From positions 1-8,812 of the forward strand of contig DASRUE010000024.1 in NCBI GenBank assembly GCA_035687895.1: a DNA stretch of 8,812 nucleotides. Reading direction: 5' to 3'. This document shows positions 1-6,200 of the stretch, piece by piece; position 1 is the first letter of the stretch; the number at the start of each line of letters is the position of its first letter. Origin of the DNA: JAERML01 sp035687895 (GTDB lineage Bacteria > Bacteroidota > Ignavibacteria > UBA10030 > UBA6906). Below the pieces are notes generated by a model that had not been told where the DNA came from, did no database searches, and saw only the letters and a list, made by a program, of their open reading frames with translations. The translations under genes and the position numbers were made by a program.

Positions 1-538
1 ACACTGCTCCACAAGATTCAGCAAGATATGGGAGATTAAATGATTGCTCGTAGTTCCCGTATGGTGTTGTTGATGAAGTTGCCGTCAGTGGTGTCGTGGG
101 TGCGACTTGCCCGCCGGTCATCCCATAAATGAAGTTGTTCACGAGTATGACTGTCATATCCACGTTGCGGCGTGCGGCATGGATGAGATGGTTGCCACCA
201 ATGGCAGTCAGATCACCGTCGCCACTGTAGACGATCACTTTCAACTCGGGGTTTGCCAGCTTCAGGCCGGTCGCAAACGGGATTGCACGGCCATGCGTGG
301 TGTGGAAGGAATCGAGATTGATGTACCCGGCGACCCTGCCCGTACATCCGATGCCGGAGACCACGGCAACTTTCTGCAGATCCAATCCGCTGGTTTCCAG
401 CGCATGGGCAAAACAATTGACCGTTGTGCCGATACCGCAGCCGGGACACCAAATGTGCGGCATCCGGTCCATCCGGAGGAAGGACTCCACGGTATTCATG
501 GGGACGTTTTGTTCGACCTCAAACATTTCTTCCGACAT
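1..538 (-). CDS. korB: 2-oxoglutarate/2-oxoacid:ferredoxin oxidoreductase, beta subunit (partial, C-terminus beyond left edge)
   Basis: This is the thiamine-pyrophosphate (TPP) subunit of a cytoplasmic 2-oxoacid:ferredoxin oxidoreductase. With KorA it converts a 2-oxoacid plus CoA to acyl-CoA, CO2 and reduced ferredoxin, or runs in reverse. I translated the 179 complete codons visible. Seen: a CPGCG motif (Cys31, Cys34) and SGIGCTG (Cys65), whose 34-residue spacing fits three ligands of the [4Fe-4S] cluster. Also seen are HTTHGRA (79-85), the TPP/Mg motif opening with GDGD (107-110) and closing with NN (134-135), then YGMTGGQ (138-144). The ATG at 538 lies 3 bases after the korA stop and has AAGGG (546-550, minus) 7 bases upstream, inside the end of korA, which suggests translational coupling. 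The fourth cluster cysteine is either Cys176 or beyond the edge. 2-oxoglutarate is the likeliest substrate from overall resemblance; a pyruvate or branched-chain enzyme is less likely but not excluded. Confidence 0.93.
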   Translation of the reverse strand, partial: MSEEMFEVEQNVPMNTVESFLRMDRMPHIWCPGCGIGTTVNCFAHALETSGLDLQKVAVVSGIGCTGRVAGYINLDSFHTTHGRAIPFATGLKLANPELKVIVYSGDGDLTAIGGNHLIHAARRNVDMTVILVNNFIYGMTGGQVAPTTPLTATSSTTPYGNYEQSFNLPYLAESCGAV

Positions 539-541
539 GGG

Positions 542-1702
542 TTATCCCTTCACACTCTGGATGATGGCACGATAGATTTCCGCAGGATTGTGCACGGTAC
601 CACCCGGATGGCCAACAAGCTCCACCCTTGCTTTGCCGCTCGCACACCGCTCCACCTCATGAACCATCTGGCCGAGGTTGAGCTCGGGCACCACAAACGC
701 CTTGACACGTGAGGCAAGACTTCGGATGAGCTCTTCGGGAAATGGCCACACCACGATGAGCCGGAGATGGCCAACTTTCATTCCTTCCTTGCGCGCCTGC
801 TCGATCGCGGGAATTGATGTTCTGGAAGTAATGCCGTAGCTGACAACCACGACGTCTGCCCCTTCAACCTGGTCCTCGGTGTAGTCGAGAATATCGGCGG
901 CGTTCGACCTGATTTTGTTCGTGAGACGATGAACAAGCTTCCCTTGTGTGTTTACAGTCATGCTTGGATAGCCATGTTCATCGTGCGTCAGTCCGGTAAT
1001 GTGGATGTTGTAACCATCCCCGGCTTTCACTATCGGTGGAACAAGGTCGTCATCAGCCTTGTACGGGAGGTACTCTTCCTTCGGGCCATGATAGAACCTA
1101 CGCGGCGTAATCTCAATCTTGTCGGCACCAGGAATGAGGACCCGTTCCGTCATATGGCCGACACATTCATCCATCATGAAAAGAACAGGAACACGATACT
1201 GCTCGGAGAGATTGAACGCCTTGATGGTCAGATCGAAGCACTCCTGAGGGGAGTTAGGCGCAAGTGCAATAATGCCATAGTCACCGTGCGAACCCCAACG
1301 CGCCTGCATCATGTCGCCCTGCGCCGGTTGTGTCGGGAGTCCGGTGGAAGGACCGGCGCGCTGGACGTCGACGAATACACAGGGCGTCTCCGTCATTGCA
1401 GCGAGTCCGATGTGTTCCATCATCAGGGAGAAGCCCGGACCGGAGGTAACCGTCATTGCCTTCTTTCCTCCCCACACCGCACCCTGGATGGCAATGGAGG
1501 AGGCAATCTCATCTTCCATTTGGATGAACATCCCGCCAACATACGGGAAGCGAGAAGCGATCCTCTCGACAACTTCCGTGGATGGAGTAATAGGATATCC
1601 AGCAACGAACCGACATCCGGCGGCAATAGCTCCCTCTGAACACGCATGGTCGCCATCGAGAAAGTGAGCACCGGTCAGCACGCCTTTGGGATCTGCGTTC
1701 AT
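542..1702 (-). CDS. korA: 2-oxoglutarate/2-oxoacid:ferredoxin oxidoreductase, alpha subunit
   Basis: This 386-residue alpha subunit is the usual length for KorA proteins that lack a fused gamma domain. It pairs with KorB and contributes the pyrimidine-binding and CoA-side part of the active site. Seen, in order: the N-terminal pyrimidine-binding domain with GYPITPSTEV (35-44), the ED of QMEDEIA (61-67), the TSGPGFSLMMEHIG stretch (86-99) and QRAGPSTGLPTQPAQGD (114-130), all typical of KorA. A middle linker follows, then the transketolase-C-like domain (about 283-386) with WPFPEELI (319-326), PELNLGQM (339-346) and GHPGG (364-368). The frame stays open upstream to an ATG at 1888, but the ATG at 1702 is preferred. 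It starts at the conserved N-terminus, has AGGAG 6 bases upstream, and overlaps the korD stop as ATGA. The longer version would read through korD in another frame. Family is certain; substrate is inferred. Confidence 0.95.
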   Translation of the reverse strand: MNADPKGVLTGAHFLDGDHACSEGAIAAGCRFVAGYPITPSTEVVERIASRFPYVGGMFIQMEDEIASSIAIQGAVWGGKKAMTVTSGPGFSLMMEHIGLAAMTETPCVFVDVQRAGPSTGLPTQPAQGDMMQARWGSHGDYGIIALAPNSPQECFDLTIKAFNLSEQYRVPVLFMMDECVGHMTERVLIPGADKIEITPRRFYHGPKEEYLPYKADDDLVPPIVKAGDGYNIHITGLTHDEHGYPSMTVNTQGKLVHRLTNKIRSNAADILDYTEDQVEGADVVVVSYGITSRTSIPAIEQARKEGMKVGHLRLIVVWPFPEELIRSLASRVKAFVVPELNLGQMVHEVERCASGKARVELVGHPGGTVHNPAEIYRAIIQSVKG

Positions 1703-1953
1703 GCGGCGCTCCTGTTCTTCCTCGTGATAAATCCGTAGATGGCAAAATCGGGGCAGAGAAGACCGCACATGTTGCAACCGTTGCAGAGTTCCTGCTCGAT
1801 CAACATCGGCGGATGGTATCCCTTGGCGTTGTACTGGTCCGAAAATTTGAGTGCTTCGGTTGGACAGAATTCGATACAGAATCCGCATCCTTTACACCGC
1901 TCTACTGTGATCACCAGTGAGCCGGCGGCCTTCCGTGATTGTGTACCTGCCAT
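1699..1953 (-). CDS. korD: 2x[4Fe-4S] ferredoxin subunit of 2-oxoacid oxidoreductase (KorD type)
   Basis: This 84-residue ferredoxin-like protein probably passes electrons from the KorAB catalytic core to soluble ferredoxin. Two classical CxxCxxCxxxCP motifs are visible: Cys20, 23, 26, 30 followed by Pro, and Cys57, 60, 63, 67 followed by Pro. These predict two [4Fe-4S] clusters. The insert between them (residues 32-56) is longer than in small clostridial ferredoxins, as in delta subunits of 2-oxoacid oxidoreductases. No signal peptide is present, so it is cytoplasmic. The ATG at 1953 has AAGGA (1961-1965, minus) 7 bases upstream. It is the first visible gene of the operon and its TGA overlaps the korA ATG by four bases, which suggests coupled translation and a 1:1 subunit. 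The conserved context makes an unrelated free ferredoxin unlikely. Confidence 0.92.
   Translation of the reverse strand: MAGTQSRKAAGSLVITVERCKGCGFCIEFCPTEALKFSDQYNAKGYHPPMLIEQELCNGCNMCGLLCPDFAIYGFITRKNRSAA
1709..1713 (-). promoter_or_regulatory. Ribosome binding site that fixes the korA start
   Basis: AGGAG on the minus strand lies 6 bases before the ATG at 1702, inside the last codons of korD. Together with the ATGA overlap it supports the 386-residue KorA start over the ATG at 1888. Confidence 0.75.
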
Positions 1954-2160
1954 GTGGTCGTCCTTGAAGTGTGAAGGTGGCCAATACAGTACACAATATC
2001 ATATCCTGCGCCAGATTCGATGGCTGGAATCGGTCAAATTCTGTAGTTATCTCTTACAGATTCTCTCAGGAATGCAAAGGAACGCACGAGAATTCTCGAT
2101 TCTGAAAACCGGATCGCCAGAGGAGCCGGGCTGTTGAGGAGTTCATCATCGGCATAAAAC
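1954..2160. other. Leader region of the korDAB operon
   Basis: This stretch of about 200 bases without a convincing gene separates the bioY terminator from korD, so the kor promoter should lie here. It holds a perfect 12-bp palindrome (2087-2098). A TATGAT hexamer on the minus strand (1998-2003) could be a -10 element, but I see no matching -35 element at 16-18 bases. An arrangement of TTGACC (2032-2037, minus) with that hexamer has a 28-base gap and is not credible for a housekeeping sigma factor. The open frame crossing it on the plus strand (1739-2137) resembles no protein and lies mostly antisense to korD. Confidence 0.5.
2087..2098. repeat. Perfect 12-bp palindrome upstream of korDAB
   Basis: The sequence CGAGAATTCTCG reads the same on both strands. 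It lies about 135 bases upstream of the korD start. It could be an operator for a dimeric regulator or a chance palindrome; nothing in the window identifies a regulator. Confidence 0.4.
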
Positions 2161-2190
2161 GAAAAAAACCCCGAGCTGCGGCCCGGGGCT
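2161..2190 (-). terminator. Rho-independent terminator of bioY
   Basis: On the minus strand an 8-bp GC-rich stem (2181-2188 with 2169-2176, one G-U pair) closes a CGCA tetraloop. It is followed at once by seven T residues (2162-2168). It lies 24 bases past the bioY stop. It separates bioY from the korDAB operon, so the two are probably separate transcription units. Confidence 0.9.
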
Positions 2191-2213
2191 TGGAGAAAAC
2201 AGAACGTATGGAA

Positions 2214-2792
2214 TCAGCCGGGCAATTTCGTCCAACGCTTGGCAATTTCATGGTAGGTCATTGCAGCGGCCGAGAGCTTGAGGATATCCCACCATGAGAA
2301 GAGTAGGAAGCCTGACTTGAATGAGGCATTCCAATCATGGAAGTAGACGACGTTCAACTGGATTGTGCCGAAAGCGAAGATGATAACCAACCCTATCGTC
2401 ATGGAGAAGAATGCCCAGGGGAGATTTCGCCGTTGTTGGACAAGGTATCCGACGAGTGCTGCCGCAACAGGGAACGCGAAGAGGTATCCACCTGTGGGTC
2501 CGAGCAATTTCGCAATCCCAACACCACCCGAAGCAAACACAGGTGCGCCCATCGCACCAACCGCCAGATACATCATTTGACTGATTGCACCGTTTCGGGC
2601 TCCGAGCATTGCACCTGCAAGTAGGACAAAGAAAGTCTGCAACGTGAATGGTACGGGTTGATACGGAATCTCGATCCTCGCGCCGACAGCAGTCAGCGCT
2701 GCGAAACATAAGACCCAGAGCGATTGAGAAACCACGCTTTGCTCCGACCGGTCCATCAACCGCGGGAGAGAAATCTTGTGCGTCGTACTCAT
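2214..2792 (-). CDS. bioY: BioY, biotin-specific S component of an ECF transporter
   Basis: This 192-residue inner-membrane protein of the BioY family binds biotin in energy-coupling-factor (ECF) transporters. Seen: about six hydrophobic segments (near 23-40, 50-66, 69-86, 101-118, 126-150 and 163-180). The family signature PVPFTLQTFFVLLAGAMLG spans residues 46-64, and the loop LLGPTGGYLFAF (96-107) is a strongly conserved BioY motif. The ATG at 2792 was chosen because it directly precedes the conserved N-terminal region and has GGAG 7 bases upstream. An upstream in-frame ATG at 2978 would add 62 residues unlike the family. No EcfA ATPase or EcfT partner is visible. BioY may recruit a shared ECF module encoded elsewhere, and some BioY proteins are reported to transport alone. 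Function confidence is high from motifs. A candidate promoter lies at 2875-2903 and a strong terminator follows the gene. Confidence 0.93.
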   Translation of the reverse strand: MSTTHKISLPRLMDRSEQSVVSQSLWVLCFAALTAVGARIEIPYQPVPFTLQTFFVLLAGAMLGARNGAISQMMYLAVGAMGAPVFASGGVGIAKLLGPTGGYLFAFPVAAALVGYLVQQRRNLPWAFFSMTIGLVIIFAFGTIQLNVVYFHDWNASFKSGFLLFSWWDILKLSAAAMTYHEIAKRWTKLPG

Positions 2793-2799
2793 TCCATTT

Positions 2800-2803
2800 C
2801 TCC
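2800..2803 (-). promoter_or_regulatory. Ribosome binding site that fixes the bioY start
   Basis: GGAG on the minus strand (within CGGAGA) lies 7 bases before the ATG at 2792. It supports the 192-residue product rather than an upstream start. Confidence 0.7.
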
Positions 2804-2874
2804 GATCGATTAAATTAGTGAAGACGAGACTTGTAAGAACCGTAGGAGAGGAAAACATCGGCCATCGGTGATTC

Positions 2875-2903
2875 AAAGTACCTAATCGGAGTCTGAAAAT
2901 CAA
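2875..2903 (-). promoter_or_regulatory. Candidate bioY promoter
   Basis: On the minus strand TTGATT (2898-2903) and TACTTT (2875-2880) are separated by exactly 17 bases, about 83 bases upstream of the bioY ATG. The downstream element reads TACTTTG, which also resembles the Bacteroidota -7 consensus TAnnTTTG with one base missing. Both hexamers are imperfect, so this is a candidate only. Confidence 0.3.
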
Positions 2904-3019
2904 CCGTCTGTGATGTGAAAAGCGGGGATGTTGGAAAACGCTACACCGCAGAAATGTCGTGATGCGGTAGTGTCCCATTTGGGGATCAGCAATCGAATGC
3001 GCGTGGTGATAGCCCCCGA

Positions 3020-3106
3020 GAACTCTCCCCTTTCTCCGGTCAACCGTGGCTCCCCTCCCTTTGCAACGGAGGGGAAAAGAGCACTACCAGTGGAGGGGGA
3101 GAGTTC
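3020..3106. repeat. Nested inverted repeat, REP-like element
   Basis: Outer arms match perfectly over 11 bp: GAACTCTCCCC at 3020-3030 against GGGGAGAGTTC at 3096-3106. They continue with CTCC (3034-3037) against GGAG (3092-3095) after a TTT bulge. Inside sits a second perfect 8-bp hairpin (3051-3058 with 3068-3075, 9-base loop). The left arm is rich in C and T and the right arm in G and A. The form suggests a dispersed intergenic palindromic repeat, but only one copy is present here, so a repeat family is inference. Confidence 0.6.
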
Positions 3107-3158
3107 GTTGGACATAAATTGAGGCTATTCGATTTGAATGTCGGGGAGCCAAACTGAG

Positions 3159-3182
3159 ACACCACCCGTGATGCGGGGGTGT
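3159..3182. repeat. Bulged hairpin in the peptidase upstream region
   Basis: ACACC (3159-3163) pairs with GGTGT (3178-3182) and CCCG (3165-3168) pairs with CGGG (3174-3177). One A is bulged and the loop is TGATG, giving 9 bp in all. The following bases on the plus strand (TTGAGATTT) are only mildly T-rich, so a terminator role is doubtful. Confidence 0.45.
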
Positions 3183-3237
3183 TTGAGATTTGCATGAACA
3201 TTCATTATCATTTCATCACCCAATGGTTCCCCCGATT

Positions 3238-3255
3238 CTTTCACCCTAGTGAAAG
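3238..3255 (+). promoter_or_regulatory. Hairpin next to the peptidase start codon
   Basis: CTTTCAC (3238-3244) and GTGAAAG (3249-3255) form a perfect 7-bp stem with a CCTA loop. It ends 6 bases before the ATG at 3262. The right arm covers the only purine-rich bases where a ribosome binding site would lie. An alternative pairing, GTGA (3249-3252) with TCAC (3256-3259), competes with it. It could reduce or gate translation; that is inference. Confidence 0.4.
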
Positions 3256-3261
3256 TCACCG

Positions 3262-6200
3262 ATGAGACTCTTGACCGCAGCACTTCTTGTCGCAATGTAT
3301 ACTGGCGTTGCCGTTGCAGATTCCCCTGAGAAGTTTAGCCAGGTAAGGATATTTGCCACGAGCGAATCCGACTTCAGGAGGATTATTGAAGCCGGCCTCT
3401 TCATTGACCACGCCAATACGAAGCTGGGGCACTACTCGGACGCATGGCTCTCCGAATCTGAAATTGCAATGCTGAGAAAGTCCGGCGTTCCGTACGAAAT
3501 ATTGGTTGACGATTGGCATGTCTACTACGATAGCCTCCCCAAGATGACACAATCAGAAAGAGAAGCGGCGATTCAGGAGTCGGCCCGGCAGTTCAACGTC
3601 TCGCATTCGATTTATGGCTCAATGGGTGGTTATCTCACGTACGCCGAGGTTGTTGCGAAGCTCGACTCGATGAGGCTCGAGTATCCTGATTTCATCTCTC
3701 AAAAATTTTCCATCGGCACGACGATCGAGGGGAGGACCATTTGGGGGGTGCGCATAACGAAAAACCCGGACTCTCCAACCGGAAGACCCGAAGTGATGTA
3801 TCACGCACTGATCCATGCCCGCGAGCCGGAAAGCATGGAAACGCAAATGTACTATTTCTATTGGCTCTTTGAGAATTATGGCATTGACCCGGTCGCAACC
3901 TATATCTTGAACAACAGGGAAATCTACTGGATATCTGTCTTCAACGTCGATGGCTACGTGTACAATCAGACAACCAACCCCAACGGTGGCGGGAACTGGA
4001 GGGCCAACAGACACGACACGGGAGGTGGCTGCGGTTTTGTCGACCTGAACAGGAATTACGGCATATACCAATTCTGGAACTCGTCCAACGGCGGTTCCAG
4101 CACGAACCCTTGCAGCGGTGGTCAAGGTACGTACAGGGGGCCGAGCCCGTTTTCAGAGCCTGAAACGCAAGCAGTAATGAACTTCGTGAATTCAAGGAAC
4201 TTCAATGCAGCATTTGGCGCCCACACTTACGGAAACTACTTGATCAAGCCCTGGGCGTGGCAGGACCCCACACCAACGCCTGATGATAACAAGTTCAATC
4301 AGTTCCTTGCCGACATGAAGAGATCGAATCCCGTGTACACAACAGGAACGCCTTCACAGACGGTGGGCTATGTGGTCAGGGGAGGATCAGATGACTGGTA
4401 TTACAATGATTCGGCCCACGTGGGGCATCATATTTTTGGTATCACTCCTGAAACAGGTAACAGCTTCTGGCCCGCGCAAAACCAGATCATTCCGCTCGCC
4501 CAAGGTATGCTTTTCAACAATCAGTACATGTCACTGATTGCCGGACCATATGTCAATCCCCTGTCAGAAGCGTTCAACCAGCCAACCTACGCGCCGGGAC
4601 AATCCGGCTCCTACAAAGTAGTGTTGAGGAACAAAGGTCTGATGGTTGCAAGTAACGTTCAAGTAACATGGACTTCGTCAAGCCCTGGCATCAGCATACC
4701 CGCAACTCAGTTTACGTATCCGTCATTGGAGTCGTTTGCGACCGACAGTTCAATCTTTGGATTTACCATCTCCGCGTCCGTTCCAAACAACTCAGCGATC
4801 TCAACGTCGTTGACCATCAAACTTGATACAACGACAATTTTTTCTTCTCCTGCATACGTTCTTGTGGGAACCGGAGCTATTGTCTTGAACGACACAGGCA
4901 CCACGTTCACTCGCTGGACGACAAACGGAACCTGGAATGTCACTACCGCGCAATTTCGCTCAGCACCTTCATCATTCACAGACACCCCCGGCGGGAACTA
5001 TGGAGACAACGTCGATAATTCCATGACTCTTGCATCACCCATAGATGCTACCTCTACTCCTGTGCTTGTTCTGAGTTTCTTTCATAAATATGCAACCGAA
5101 CCGGGATATGATTTCTGTAACGTGGAAGTTTCAAGCAATAATGGGACAACCTGGCAACCTGTCGCAAGCTACGATGGAACGCTCTCCACCTGGACCCAGC
5201 AGACCTTTGATATCAGTGAATTGGCCGGCGGGTCTTCGCAGGTGAAGATCCGATTCAGGCTGACAAGTGATTTTTCAGTGACCGCTGATGGGTGGTACGT
5301 TGATGACGTTCGCATCAATGGATACTCGACAAACATCGATACCACGGGGATTGTGGTTACGCCACAGATGCTCACATTGCAGGGGCGACCGGGAACAAGA
5401 CTCGATCAGGCAATTACGATCAGGAATTTCGGCGCTACTCCGGTAACGTTTGCCCTTACCGAATCCACGCTTACTGCAGCGACAGCTCCCCTTCGTCCCT
5501 ACGGAGGGAGCCTCGACCTCGATCCATGTCTGCGGAAGTTGAGAACACAGTCTCTTCCAGCACCAATCGTTCCAACGCCCGGCAATCCACTGGCTTTTAC
5601 TACGTCACTCGCGGACGCGCGTGGGGACAACTTCGTGTATGGTGTCGATCTGATAGAAGTCCTCTCGCAAACGCGAACGACGGTTCTCGGCCCGGTCCTC
5701 GACCTGCGAGTTCGTATGATCAATCCCGATAGCAACGTGGCAGGATTCCTTACAATCGACGCTGACCAAGACTTCGGGACGGGTGTGTGGCCAACCCCGT
5801 GGAATGCCGGACCGAGAACACGCGACCTGGGAGCGGAGTTCGAACTCATGGTTGACATTAGCGGTCGCATCTCCGATTCGCTCGGGTTCGGATACAATCC
5901 GATCGCGGTAATCCTGAAAACGGCAGACACCTCCTTCGTTTATTTTCCCATAATCCCGACTATCACGTACGATAGTGTTTTGACAGTCACTGTGAGCGGG
6001 ATTCCCCTTGGGTCTCTTGGGCTCAATGACGCGGACCAGAATCTGAACATCGGAGCCGTTTTCACCCGGCTTTCTACAGCTCCCTTTGCGGACTATGGGC
6101 CGGAATACGGCCACGGCCTTGTTGGGACCGAAACCGGAGTGTCATGGATCAGGGAAAGCGCAACAACAATCAGCGTTGCTGCTGGGGACTCCGCAACATT

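Larger units (their letters stand above)
2793..3261. other. Divergent intergenic region with structured DNA
   Basis: These 469 bases lie between bioY (minus) and the M14 peptidase gene (plus) and must hold both promoters. I see no convincing coding sequence: the short open frames here have no recognisable product. Contents are the candidate bioY promoter (2875-2903), a nested inverted repeat (3020-3106), a bulged hairpin (3159-3182) and a start-proximal hairpin (3238-3255). I could not identify a credible plus-strand promoter for the peptidase; the AT-richer stretch at about 3182-3213 is the likeliest place. Confidence 0.6.

Noticed and set aside
107..712. 201-codon open frame on the plus strand
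   Set aside because: It lies antisense to korB and the end of korA; the minus-strand translation carries the TPP and cysteine motifs.
929..1639. 236-codon open frame on the plus strand
   Set aside because: It is wholly antisense to korA, its translation resembles no protein, and korA is certain.
1703..1888. N-terminal extension of KorA to an ATG at 1888
   Set aside because: It would read through korD in a different frame, has no family resemblance, and the ATG at 1702 has a good AGGAG and the ATGA overlap.
2831..2877. Possible BirA box upstream of bioY (TTGTAAGAACC with a loosely matching distal arm)
   Set aside because: The two half-sites are about 25 bases apart and poorly matched, unlike the usual 14-16-base spacing of biotin operators.
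2793..2978. N-terminal extension of BioY to an ATG at 2978
   Set aside because: The extra 62 residues do not resemble BioY, and the ATG at 2792 has GGAG at proper spacing.
3182..3213. Promoter for the peptidase gene
   Set aside because: The region is AT-richer, but neither a 16-18-base spaced -35/-10 pair nor a good Bacteroidota TAnnTTTG element could be found.
3619..4125. 168-codon open frame on the minus strand
   Set aside because: It is antisense to the M14 catalytic domain and its translation has no recognisable features.
5605..6114. 169-codon open frame on the minus strand, with a second one at 5499-5930
   Set aside because: Both are antisense to the peptidase insert region and have no recognisable protein features; the plus frame is continuous.
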